A stretch of 64,000 bases of DNA from an uncultured Sphingobacteriaceae bacterium (GCA_946887045.1 CAMPKC010000021.1:4420-68419), one strand, 5' to 3'. Shown: positions 52,520-60,250, numbered from the stretch's first letter. The notes: generated from the sequence alone by a model not told the origin. Numbers and translations: made by a program.

Positions 52520-52948
52520 CTATTCAATAGCAATACTTTTTTTCTGTGGAAGCTCTTTCTCAGCCTTTTCCAGCTTTAATTTTAAAATACCATTCTCGTA
52601 TCTTGCCTGTACATTCTCTTCTTTTACATTTTTTGGAAGACTGAATGAACGGTTAAAAGACGAATAAGAAAATTCTCTGCGAGTATAATTATCTTTCTCT
52701 TCCGTGCTTTCGTCCTTGGTTTCAGCACTTATATTCAATACGTCGTTCTGAATATCAACTTTAAAGTCTTGTTTCTGGAAACCAGGCGCAGCTACCTCAA
52801 TTTCGAAATTACCTTCGTTTTCTTTAATATTCACTGCGGGCAAAAGATCTCTTCTGAAAGCTCTTTCCAATAAGTTTTCACTGTTCCAGAAGTCTTCCAT
52901 AAGTGTTCTGATCGACGGAATGCCGGATGATTTAATTAATGTGTTCAT
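52520..52948 (-). CDS. Small heat-shock protein, Hsp20/alpha-crystallin family
   Basis: 142 residues from ATG 52948 (MNTLIKSSGIPSIRTLM); the frame opens 20 codons earlier, across the -7 box. The alpha-crystallin domain spans about 40-132 (NIKENEGNFEIEVAAPGFQKQDF, RREFSYSSFNRSFSLP) and ends with the GILKL motif, equivalent to the IXI-type anchor region, plus a short tail. It is an ATP-independent chaperone that binds unfolding proteins. The DosR counterpart is HspX/Acr. Its promoter has the shared arrangement. Confidence 0.93.
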   Translation of the reverse strand: MNTLIKSSGIPSIRTLMEDFWNSENLLERAFRRDLLPAVNIKENEGNFEIEVAAPGFQKQDFKVDIQNDVLNISAETKDESTEEKDNYTRREFSYSSFNRSFSLPKNVKEENVQARYENGILKLKLEKAEKELPQKKSIAIE

Positions 52949-52982
52949 AGTAGTGTTTTTTTTAGTTAACATTAGATAAGTA

Positions 52983-53047
52983 TAAAGATCAATAGCCTGC
53001 CGGTGCAAATAATTGACATTGATTATGCCTGTTATTGATTCTCGTCA
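52983..53047 (-). promoter_or_regulatory. Regulon promoter 9: hsp20
   Basis: The distal operator TGATTCTCGTCA (53036-53047) is perfect and lies inside the last codons of the upstream response-regulator gene. The proximal site TGACATTGATTA (53014-53025) has one change. Centres are 22 bp apart, and the proximal one is 33 bp from GATCTTTA (52990 to 52983, minus). Confidence 0.65.
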
Positions 53048-53475
53048 GTCATAAAATCTATCGGACCGGAAACGGGTAAATGGGCAAGGAAATATTCCTC
53101 ACTAACTGCTGCAGGTTCTCCTACTTTTATAAGGTTATTGATTTTCGAAAGTATGGCTTCCAGGTCAAAAGGCTTACACAATATATCGCTGCAACAGCTA
53201 AAGTGCTCCAAAATACCCAGGTAGGCCGACATAAGTATCACCGGTATCTCGGATGTTCTGTAGTCTTTCTTCAGCTTCAAACATAATTCGACCCCATTAT
53301 CGCCGGGTAAAATGTAATCGATTAAAAGCAAATCCGGATTAAAAGCTGCTATCTGGCTAAACATATCTCGTCCATCGGGCAGAGCGGTTACCAGGAAGTC
53401 AAAATAAGTTAAGACTTCCCGTAACATCTCCCTTTGTTCAGCATTATCTTCAATAATCAGAATCCGCTTTAACAT
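53032..53475 (-). CDS. Single-domain response regulator (receiver only)
   Basis: 147 residues: a CheY-like receiver with Glu9/Asp10, phospho-acceptor Asp53 (LLLIDYILPGD) and the Lys of LCKPF, plus a short tail without DNA-binding domain. It could pass phosphate to a partner or compete for a kinase shared with the CRP-type regulator at 40298; that link is inference. The 67-residue protein gene lies 4 bp upstream, and their common promoter has the island operator. Its 3' end carries the distal hsp20 operator. Confidence 0.9.
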   Translation of the reverse strand: MLKRILIIEDNAEQREMLREVLTYFDFLVTALPDGRDMFSQIAAFNPDLLLIDYILPGDNGVELCLKLKKDYRTSEIPVILMSAYLGILEHFSCCSDILCKPFDLEAILSKINNLIKVGEPAAVSEEYFLAHLPVSGPIDFMTDENQ

Positions 53476-53479
53476 TTTT

Positions 53480-53683
53480 TTAGTTGTTGTAATCGATTTT
53501 CCACGACATTCCAGTGCTTCCTTTAACCTTCTGCGCTTTCAGGATGACTTCCGTTTCGCCAATAAGAAAAGCATCTGTAAAGGTAGAATCATTACTTCTT
53601 TTGGGATCCGGCAGTTCTCTTCGGAATACATCGATGGCCTCATTCAGGTCTCTGGTGGCATGTTCTGTTTTCATGTTTGGCAT
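53480..53683 (-). CDS. 67-residue protein of unknown function, first gene of the response-regulator operon
   Basis: 67 residues, charged, no signal peptide: a helical start (ATRDLNEAIDVFRRELP) followed by strand-like FTDAFLIGETEVILKAQKV and a C-terminal WKIDYNN. I do not know the family. The ATG lies about 20 bp after the predicted start site of an operator-driven promoter, and the stop is 4 bp before the response regulator, both supporting a real gene. Confidence 0.65.
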   Translation of the reverse strand: MPNMKTEHATRDLNEAIDVFRRELPDPKRSNDSTFTDAFLIGETEVILKAQKVKGSTGMSWKIDYNN

Positions 53684-53705
53684 ATTTAAAATTTAAAGAT
53701 TATTA

Positions 53706-53748
53706 CAAATTTCCTCAATTCGGTAAAAGTGCGACCTGACTAAAATCA
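53706..53748 (-). promoter_or_regulatory. Regulon promoter 10: 67-residue protein and response regulator
   Basis: A single perfect operator TGACTAAAATCA (53737-53748), within the 14-bp palindrome CTGACTAAAATCAG, is centred 33 bp from GAAATTTG (53713 to 53706, minus). No second site is visible 22 bp upstream. Confidence 0.65.
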
Positions 53749-53924
53749 GCTCGATACCAGATTCTTATTGCGGGCTTTTCGCCCCTTCTATGGTAACTCC
53801 TACGGCGTTAATTAACCAGAAACAAATCATCTGCAAGCAAGCTTCTTCTGGCGGAATCATTCTGCCCAGCTTTCCCTAAACTTGCGAAAAAACGTCCCGG
53901 GATTCTCATCATTAAACTATATTT

Positions 53925-53958
53925 AAGAATCTCGATCCCCTAAAAGAGATTCTTTTTT
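53925..53958. terminator. Terminator after the two-gene stress-protein operon
   Basis: The 9-bp stem AAGAATCTC/GAGATTCTT (53925-53933, 53946-53954) has a 12-base loop and a T-run on the plus side. It lies just past the stop of the 53961 gene. Confidence 0.65.
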
Positions 53959-53960
53959 AC

Positions 53961-54800
53961 TTATTTATTATGTGCAATGAACAAGGGCATCTGTACCTCT
54001 TTCTGTAAAATATCGGCCATGCTGGTTTTAAACCATCGTGACACAGCCCCGCGCGTATAGGCGCCAAGTACTATTAACACATTCTGATGCAGCCCTTTAA
54101 GAAAGCTCAGAATTTGCTCATCAGCTTTACCATATAAAATGGTATACGTTGCGTCCGGATAATGACATTGTACAAATTCTTTGATCAACTCATTTTCAGG
54201 AAGCTGCAAAGTATCTTCCGGATCAACTACCGACACAACTTCTGTCTCAATATCCTTCATCCACGGAAGCAAATAATTAAACATTTTAATAGCGAATACG
54301 GAGGCCGGCTTACCATCGTAAAGCAACACCACTTTATCAATCTGTTTATATTCCTTCGGTATAATAAGTACAGGGCATTGTAAATCCGCAAGAATATCTT
54401 TTATAAACTGGGTTGGATGTTCTTCGGGAAAATGTGTGAATGTTTCGTCAGAGCTTATTAAAACCAGGTCGGAATAGATGCTTTCTCGAAGTAATTCCTG
54501 AACGGCAATGCTTTTATCATGATGCACAACATACTTAACGTGAGCTTTTAAACACGCCTGCTCAAAAGAAGCCGCAGATTTTAAGCGACTCTCTTTATCT
54601 GCTTTCATCAGGTGCTTCAATTTATCTTTCGACACCCCCTGGCTTCCCACCATGTCAAAAATTTTGTAGCTGTGATAGGTAAAATCATCAAGAAAAATAC
54701 CCGACAACATAGCATCGCTTTTACTCGCAAATTGAATACCGTATTCAAGTGTACTGGTTGAAAACTTCAGACCGTCAAAAGCTGCGCTGATTTTTTTCAT
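53961..54800 (-). CDS. Universal stress protein family, divergent tandem-domain member
   Basis: 279 residues with two USP-like halves. The first is divergent (ISAAFDGLKFSTSTLEYGIQFA; ends CPVLIIPKEY), the second ends VLGAYTRGAVSRWFKTSMADIL...MPLFIAHNK. The second-half loop GAYTRG is nearer to classical ATP-binding USPs than the MGDK type. It is co-transcribed with the stress protein at 54814 (13-bp gap), under promoter 11. Confidence 0.85.
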   Translation of the reverse strand: MKKISAAFDGLKFSTSTLEYGIQFASKSDAMLSGIFLDDFTYHSYKIFDMVGSQGVSKDKLKHLMKADKESRLKSAASFEQACLKAHVKYVVHHDKSIAVQELLRESIYSDLVLISSDETFTHFPEEHPTQFIKDILADLQCPVLIIPKEYKQIDKVVLLYDGKPASVFAIKMFNYLLPWMKDIETEVVSVVDPEDTLQLPENELIKEFVQCHYPDATYTILYGKADEQILSFLKGLHQNVLIVLGAYTRGAVSRWFKTSMADILQKEVQMPLFIAHNK

Positions 54801-54813
54801 TTTGTTTTCTGAT

Positions 54814-55713
54814 TTAGGATAGATTAGTATTCGAAACCGCTTTAGCCACGAAAGCCGGAGGAAACACCATCAATGGAATTGTGTGATAACCCATCATTTG
54901 CTTAGTAGTACTTTTATGAAACAACTGCTCATAAAAAGGGTGCTTTTTATGAACCAGCGCAATTAAATCTAACCCTGCGATTTGTTCGAATTTCACCAAT
55001 GCTGAGGTAATGTCATCGCCTAACATTTCATGAAATGAGACTTTTCCATACTCTACTGCACCACCTTTTTCATAAAAACTCTCAAGTATTTCGTTGGCTT
55101 TCTCATCGGCTGTTTCATTCTTATCGATATGGATTACAATAAGCTCGGCATCGAATGGCACTGCCAGTTCAACCATAAATTTCAATGCATCTAACTCGGG
55201 TTGGCCGAATGAGGCCAGAGCCAATGCCATTCTGTTAATATTCTCGAACCCGACTTTGCGGGGCACCATAAGCACCGGGCGGGAAGCATTCCTAAGTACT
55301 GCATTGGCATCACTGCCGAGAACCAAATTGGTTAAGAAACCCTCTTCGCGTTTATCGCCCATAACGATGAGCCAGATATCCTCTTTATCTAAAAGCTCCA
55401 TAACGTTATCGGCAAGATCGCCCATTCCGTTTTGGTACCTCAAGGATGGTTGCCTGTCTGAACTTGTTTTAAACCTCTGTGTAAGGCGATCCGATAATTC
55501 AATCAGCTTCGCCATACTTTCTTGTTCGAAAGCAGAGTAACTTTTAAACTGTACAGGAAAAACGCCGGCGTATACGTCTTCTGTCTGGGGAACATAATAA
55601 TAGGCGTTGAATAGTAGAATTTCTGCCTGTATTTTCGATGCCATCTGCCAGGCATATTCAGCCGCATGTTCAGACCTTTCAGAGAAATCGGTTAATACAA
55701 GAATTGTTCTCAT
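54814..55713 (-). CDS. Universal stress protein, tandem-domain
   Basis: 299 residues, starting MRTILVLTDFSERSEHAAEYAW. The first domain ends LIVMGDKREEGFLTNLVLGSDANAVL...RPVLMVP, the second ends HTIPLMVFPPAF. It is strongly similar to the proteins at 48487 and 59085 and shares the MGDK loop. It is the first gene of a two-gene operon with 53961 and has an operator-driven promoter directly upstream. Confidence 0.9.
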   Translation of the reverse strand: MRTILVLTDFSERSEHAAEYAWQMASKIQAEILLFNAYYYVPQTEDVYAGVFPVQFKSYSAFEQESMAKLIELSDRLTQRFKTSSDRQPSLRYQNGMGDLADNVMELLDKEDIWLIVMGDKREEGFLTNLVLGSDANAVLRNASRPVLMVPRKVGFENINRMALALASFGQPELDALKFMVELAVPFDAELIVIHIDKNETADEKANEILESFYEKGGAVEYGKVSFHEMLGDDITSALVKFEQIAGLDLIALVHKKHPFYEQLFHKSTTKQMMGYHTIPLMVFPPAFVAKAVSNTNLS

Positions 55714-55733
55714 GGCCCCTCAGTAATTTTTAC

Positions 55734-55798
55734 TAAAGATCTCTCAACAAGTGTTACACTTTCCTGATAGAAATCAGTTAGTGAGCTGATAGTTGTTA
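55734..55798 (-). promoter_or_regulatory. Regulon promoter 11: stress proteins 54814-53961
   Basis: Proximal operator TGATAGAAATCA (55765-55776), flanked by C and G, is centred 33 bp from GATCTTTA (55741 to 55734, minus), the same eight bases as at hsp20. The distal TGATAGTTGTTA (55787-55798), one base off, lies 22 bp upstream. Confidence 0.7.
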
Positions 55799-55836
55799 AC
55801 CGCCCGAGGCTGTAAATCTGAGTTTTAGCCCTCATG

Positions 55837-55901
55837 TAATCAAAATCAAAAGCATGCCTGACAACTATCATTAGCACTTTGAGCTATACGTCGGAACTTC
55901 G
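55837..55901 (+). promoter_or_regulatory. Regulon promoter 12: stress protein 56030
   Basis: Distal TAATCAAAATCA (55837-55848, one base off) and proximal TGACAACTATCA (55859-55870) are 22 bp apart. The proximal centre is 33 bp before GAACTTCG (55894-55901). The leader to the ATG would be about 120 bases, longer than at other promoters. Confidence 0.55.
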
Positions 55902-56029
55902 TATTTAGGAGAAAACAAACGCTGCAAAAGAGCTGCCATAAAATTCACCCCGATGACCGTTGCATAGCTGCTAAAGCAGCCTGTACCGACAAAAGGTTAG
56001 TCCATTTTGATGATAATTATCTTACGAAA

Positions 56030-56899
56030 ATGAAAAGAGTACTGGTACCTATTGACTTCTCCGGAAGTCCGACCGCACTAATAAATTACGCAATCGGCTT
56101 TCAACAACAATTCAAATGCAAACTCTTATTTTTTCATTCTATTTGCGAACTAATCCCCTCGAGCACGATTAAAACAACGTATGATGATGCGCTTATGACA
56201 GCCATACATTCAAAAGAACAGCGGTTAACAAAGCTGCTTGTAAAAAACAGTTTGAAATTTGGTGTCTCTCCTTCTTCGTTACATTCTGATTACGAAATAA
56301 AACTGGGAGGAAACGTAATTGATGACATATTGCAAATCGTGGAAGATGAAAAGATTGATTTTATAATCATGTCCACACATGGATCGTCCGGCTTAAAAAA
56401 GTTCTTTCTGGGCAGTACTACCTCGGTAGTTATTTCCAGGGCTCAGATTCCCGTTCTTATCATACCTCTGAATTATAATTACCAACCTATAAACCGGGTA
56501 ATTTATGCCTGTGATTTAAAAGATTTAAAAAACGAGGTGAATCAACTGTTGCCGCTGGCCCAGAAGTTAAATGCAGGGATAGAGTTGGTAAATTTCAATT
56601 ATGGAATTTCTACCGCAAATATTGATGATTTAAACACGCTCAGAGCCAATAAACTGACACTTAATGAGGTAACAAGGAATATTGAACTTACATTAATTGA
56701 TGAAATGCGGGCCTACATGAAAAGAAAACGCAATAGCATACTGTGTATGTTTACTACACCCAAAAAGAAACCTGAAAATCTTTTCAGAGAAAGTAAAACC
56801 TGCGGATTGGTGGTAAAATTGAGATTCCCATTATTATCGCTTCCAAAATATCAGCAAAGCTCTGCCATCGCAAATAAAAGATCTCTTTCGCACAAATAA
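56030..56899 (+). CDS. Universal stress protein, ATP-binding-type first domain
   Basis: 289 residues. The first domain has MKRVLVPIDFSGSPTALINYA and the near-classical loop STHGSSGLKKFFLGSTTSVV...IPVLIIP, fitting G-2x-G-9x-G-S except for Ser at the first Gly. The second domain is shorter and divergent. It is therefore the member most likely to bind ATP. The Ca2+/Na+ exchanger follows 61 bp downstream on the same strand, possibly in the same transcript. Confidence 0.88.
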   Translation: MKRVLVPIDFSGSPTALINYAIGFQQQFKCKLLFFHSICELIPSSTIKTTYDDALMTAIHSKEQRLTKLLVKNSLKFGVSPSSLHSDYEIKLGGNVIDDILQIVEDEKIDFIIMSTHGSSGLKKFFLGSTTSVVISRAQIPVLIIPLNYNYQPINRVIYACDLKDLKNEVNQLLPLAQKLNAGIELVNFNYGISTANIDDLNTLRANKLTLNEVTRNIELTLIDEMRAYMKRKRNSILCMFTTPKKKPENLFRESKTCGLVVKLRFPLLSLPKYQQSSAIANKRSLSHK

Positions 56900-56959
56900 G
56901 AATCCTAAGCAAATTAACCAAGTACTAAACAAAGAAGAAACAATGCATTCTGAAAGAGC

Positions 56960-57964
56960 ATGAGTTTACCGATCATACTACTCGCATTTATATTATGCGC
57001 CACATTAATTGTAATCGGCGGATCGAAATTGTCGAAATACGGTGATATCATAGCAGAACTAACGGGAATGGGCAAAGCATGGTTCGGGCTCATCTTGATG
57101 GCGGCCGTTACTTCATTACCCGAATTATTTACCGGATTCAGCTCTATTGTGTTGATTCACAGTCCGGATATCGCGGTCGGGGATATCATGGGCAGTTGTG
57201 CTTTTAACCTTTTTATACTTGCCTGTCTCGATTTTTACGTCCCCCAGAAGTCATTATTTTCCTTAGTAACAAAAGGGCATTTGCTTGCAGCATTCTTTGG
57301 AATTCTACTCCTCACATTATCCGTTATTTCAATTTTATTCGAAAACCGTTTTCCCGTTATCGGCTGGGTCAGTAGTTCATCTATTATTTTACTGGTTCTG
57401 TACATCATAGCGATGCGTATCATTTTTTACCATGAAAAAAAACAAGTCACCTATTCGGACGCAAATATTGCACCTACTATTCATCCTGAACACCCCGACA
57501 TTCCTTTAAAATTGGCCATTCAGCGTTATATCGCCTTTGCAATTCTGGTAATAATCGGGGGTGTATCCCTGCCTTATTTTGCTGACCAGCTGGCAAATGC
57601 TGCCGGTCTTAGTAAATCATTCGTAGGCACTTTGCTGGTCGCCGTTTCAACCTCATTGCCGGAGATAGCGGTTTCTACAGCTGCCATAAAAATTGGAAGC
57701 CCGGATATAGCAGTGGGCAATTTATTGGGCAGTAATATTTTCAACATGCTTATTCTTTCGATCGACGACTTATTGTTTATTGAAGGATCCTTACTTCAAG
57801 CAATCAACCCTGTACATGCATTAACAGGTTTGGTGGCCGTGCTAATGACAACTATTGTAGGTATTTCAATCATTTACGAGTCAGTTACTAAACGGTTTGT
57901 TCTTGGGATAGACGACCTTATTCTGATTCTTTTATATGCCTCCCTTATAATTAGCTTATTTTAG
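56960..57964 (+). CDS. CaCA-family Ca2+/Na+ (or cation/H+) exchanger
   Basis: 334 residues with about ten helices. Two inverted alpha-repeats are clear: MAAVTSLPELFTGFSS...DIMGSCAFNL and VAVSTSLPEIAVSTAA...NLLGSNIFNML, with the Glu of each SLPE acting as ion ligand in the family. In the first repeat the usual Asn of GSN is Cys. It would exchange Ca2+ for Na+ or H+ across the inner membrane. With the cation ATPase of the same island it suggests Ca2+ control under stress. Confidence 0.92.
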   Translation: MSLPIILLAFILCATLIVIGGSKLSKYGDIIAELTGMGKAWFGLILMAAVTSLPELFTGFSSIVLIHSPDIAVGDIMGSCAFNLFILACLDFYVPQKSLFSLVTKGHLLAAFFGILLLTLSVISILFENRFPVIGWVSSSSIILLVLYIIAMRIIFYHEKKQVTYSDANIAPTIHPEHPDIPLKLAIQRYIAFAILVIIGGVSLPYFADQLANAAGLSKSFVGTLLVAVSTSLPEIAVSTAAIKIGSPDIAVGNLLGSNIFNMLILSIDDLLFIEGSLLQAINPVHALTGLVAVLMTTIVGISIIYESVTKRFVLGIDDLILILLYASLIISLF

Positions 57965-58005
57965 AATTAGATCAGCGACTATAAAATCCAGATCAGTACT
58001 GTAAC

Positions 58006-58070
58006 TGACAACTGTCATTACAGTTACTGATGTCCCTTGTCTTTATAGCTGTAAAAAAGCTTTTAATTCG
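58006..58070 (+). promoter_or_regulatory. Regulon promoter 13: FKBP isomerase
   Basis: The distal operator TGACAACTGTCA (58006-58017) is perfect. The proximal position (58028-58039, TGATGTCCCTTG) keeps one half. Spacing is 22 bp, then 33 bp to TTAATTCG (58063-58070), a weaker -7 match. This is the least certain of the group. Confidence 0.45.
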
Positions 58071-58121
58071 AGATTATCATGCAGTGAAAACCACGAATTT
58101 AATTATTAACTAGCTGTGGCA

Positions 58122-59177
58122 ATGAAATTTACAACTCAAACTTGTGTCTTCCTGACAGTGTTTTCATTAGTTAACACGCTATACGGTCAGGAAAATTTCA
58201 AAACAGCAGCCAATGGAATTAAGTACAAAATTCACACTGTACAATCGGGCAAAAAAATCCAGCTGAACAATATAATCACATTCAACTTGATTGAGAAAAC
58301 CGAAAAAGACTCGGTATTATTCAGCACCTACCACAAAGGCAAGCCGCTGAAGGCGCAGGTCGTTCAATCGCAGAACATAACCGATTTTATGGATCTATTT
58401 ATTCTATTAAGCGATAAAGACAGCGCACAAATCCATATTCCAACCGACTCAATCTTTAAAGATCAGGAATTCGACCGCCCGGGATATTTACCTAAAGGAA
58501 GTACGTTAATATTCATCATAAAAATTGAAAAGGTACAAACTATACAGGAAGCTGTCGCTGAAGAAGAGCTCGCGCTCGAAGCCGAAAGATCTTTGCTGGC
58601 AAAATACATTGCAGATCATCACCTAAAGCCGTTATTTACATCTTCGGGCTTGTTATATGTTGTTAAAAAGCAAACAATGAGGTTAAAGCCCGAACCCGGA
58701 GACACGTTGCTGATCAACTACACTGCAAGTACAATTGGTGGAAAGGTATTTGATTCGAGTATTAAATCCCGCGCTGTAGAAGCAGGCCTTGAGCAACCTG
58801 GCCGCGATTATAGTCCGATCAGTGTTATTGTCGCCGAATCTGGTACTGTAACTGCATGGGACGAGGGTTTATTACTGATGAATGAGGGATCAACTGCTAT
58901 TTTTATAATTCCATCTTATCTTGCATTTGGAGCAATGGGTTATGCAGACCTTATAGAACCCTATACCACATTAGTTGTAGATGTAGAATTAATCAAAATA
59001 AAAGGAAGGGTTCGAAAAAAATCAGAAGATAAAAAGAGTAAAAACCAGGACTTAAAAAATAATTATAAGCCTGAATATCTGGGCTTAAAAGCCGGCAGGG
59101 AAAATAAGCAAGGGCAAAGCATGATAATTCATCATTTTTCGGGTGTTACTTTCCTGAAACAGCTGCTCGTAAAATAA
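58122..59177 (+). CDS. FKBP-type peptidyl-prolyl isomerase, two FKBP-like regions, exported
   Basis: About 351 residues from ATG 58122 (GTG 58116 also in frame). Signal peptide ending LYGQ. A degenerate FKBP-like region (about 20-140) precedes a better one (about 180-300: PGDTLLINYTASTIGGKVFDSS, AWDEGLLLMNEGSTAIFIIPSYLAFGA). Such proteins assist folding in the periplasm. The last ~31 codons (past 59085) run antisense through the end of the stress-protein gene at 59085 and look unlike FKBP, so the stop may have been lost and the tail gained by readthrough. Confidence 0.85.
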   Translation: MKFTTQTCVFLTVFSLVNTLYGQENFKTAANGIKYKIHTVQSGKKIQLNNIITFNLIEKTEKDSVLFSTYHKGKPLKAQVVQSQNITDFMDLFILLSDKDSAQIHIPTDSIFKDQEFDRPGYLPKGSTLIFIIKIEKVQTIQEAVAEEELALEAERSLLAKYIADHHLKPLFTSSGLLYVVKKQTMRLKPEPGDTLLINYTASTIGGKVFDSSIKSRAVEAGLEQPGRDYSPISVIVAESGTVTAWDEGLLLMNEGSTAIFIIPSYLAFGAMGYADLIEPYTTLVVDVELIKIKGRVRKKSEDKKSKNQDLKNNYKPEYLGLKAGRENKQGQSMIIHHFSGVTFLKQLLVK

Positions 59178-59951
59178 ACTTCGTTTTTGAACAAGGACAA
59201 TCATGTCAGAATCGGCCACCTGCGCAAATTTCACCAATGCTTCGCTCACATCAGATTCCATTAAGTCTATATAAGTCACCTTCCGATAATTTATCACAGA
59301 GCGTATTTTGCCAAGGCTTTGCAAACGCTGACTCATTTCATCCGGACTGGCATGTTTCGGGAACACATGAGTAATAACTATTTCAGCATTAAAAGGGCAA
59401 ACCACGTCTATTAGAAAGTCTAAAGCCTCCAAAGCTGAATTATTTAATGAATCTGACGCGAAGATAATTCTGCTCAACTGGCGAAACTGCGCTTTTTCCG
59501 GAATAATTAACATGGGCCGATTCGCTTTTTTCACCATTCTATTAGAGTCACTCCCAATAATCAGATGGCTAAAAAAATTCTCACCGCTTTTATCGCCCAT
59601 GACTATTAACCATACATTATACTGCCTCAAAAGTATTTCGACATTGTCTGCCAGATTCCCCTCGCCATTTTCACAGAGGACGAAAGGCTCCTGCTCCTGT
59701 CCTGATGTTTGAAACTTTTTTTTTAAGCGCCTAGTTAGAGTCTGTAGATTTTCTTTGCTCTCTTCCTCCATAATAGAATAATCGCCGTAAATATCAGGAA
59801 GAATCGCCGTCTCCAGGGCTAGCTCCTGCGGCACCTGATAGGCATTATAAAATAGCAGATCCGCTTTCAAAAATAACGCCAGCTGCCAGGCATATTCTGC
59901 AGCATGTTCGGCCCTTTTAGAGAAATCAGTTAAAACCATTATCGTTTTCAT
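59085..59951 (-). CDS. Universal stress protein, tandem-domain
   Basis: 288 residues starting MKTIMVLTDFSKRAEHAAEYAW. First domain ends LIVMGDKSGENFFSHLIIGSDSNRM...RPMLIIP, second ends HALPLLIFPAGF. It shares the MGDK loop with 48487 and 54814. Its 3' end overlaps the convergent FKBP gene by 93 bp; the C-terminal residues match those of the paralogues, so its own end is genuine. It has an operator-driven promoter. Confidence 0.9.
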   Translation of the reverse strand: MKTIMVLTDFSKRAEHAAEYAWQLALFLKADLLFYNAYQVPQELALETAILPDIYGDYSIMEEESKENLQTLTRRLKKKFQTSGQEQEPFVLCENGEGNLADNVEILLRQYNVWLIVMGDKSGENFFSHLIIGSDSNRMVKKANRPMLIIPEKAQFRQLSRIIFASDSLNNSALEALDFLIDVVCPFNAEIVITHVFPKHASPDEMSQRLQSLGKIRSVINYRKVTYIDLMESDVSEALVKFAQVADSDMIVLVQKRSLFYEQLFQESNTRKMMNYHALPLLIFPAGF

Positions 59952-59970
59952 GATAATTTGTTTGGCAGCA

Positions 59971-60035
59971 TAAAGTTCAAGGCCTTAATAATACACCTAC
60001 CTGATTTCAGTCAGCCTGGTGTATGATATTGGTAT
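59971..60035 (-). promoter_or_regulatory. Regulon promoter 14: stress protein 59085
   Basis: Proximal operator TGATTTCAGTCA (60002-60013), inside the 14-bp palindrome CTGATTTCAGTCAG, is centred 33 bp from GAACTTTA (59978 to 59971, minus). The distal position (60024-60035) keeps a TGA half-site 22 bp upstream. Confidence 0.65.
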
Positions 60036-60215
60036 AAATTTCAAGCTTTATCTTTCGTCCGCTGCAGATTTCGCTCTGATAATTCCTTCTCGGTGACCGT
60101 TAACAAGAAATGCATCCGATTTTGTCGTTAAGCTCACCCATAACCGCCTATTATTTCCCACTCCCGCCTGCGAGATAAAAAAACATAATCTAATTTTATT
60201 TTTATATTAAGCATT

Positions 60216-60250
60216 AAAGTACTTAAATACTTTTATTATTTATATCTTTG
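60216..60250 (+). promoter_or_regulatory. Palindromic operator and -7 element of the DUF2249/NnrS-like operon
   Basis: AAAGTA-CTTAAA-TACTTT (60216-60233) is an 18-bp near-perfect palindrome (one mismatched pair), followed by TATCTTTG at 60243-60250, an exact TAnnTTTG. The palindrome fills the spacer and -33 zone, as a repressor site would. The last gene of the operon is an Rrf2 regulator, a natural candidate. Confidence 0.55.

Larger units (their letters stand above)
55714..56029. other. 316-bp divergent control region
   Basis: It contains promoter 11 (leftward) and promoter 12 (rightward). The rest (55902-56029) would be the leader of the 56030 gene. A second -7-like TATCTTAC (56018-56025) directly before the ATG could give a short alternative transcript. 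Confidence 0.55.
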
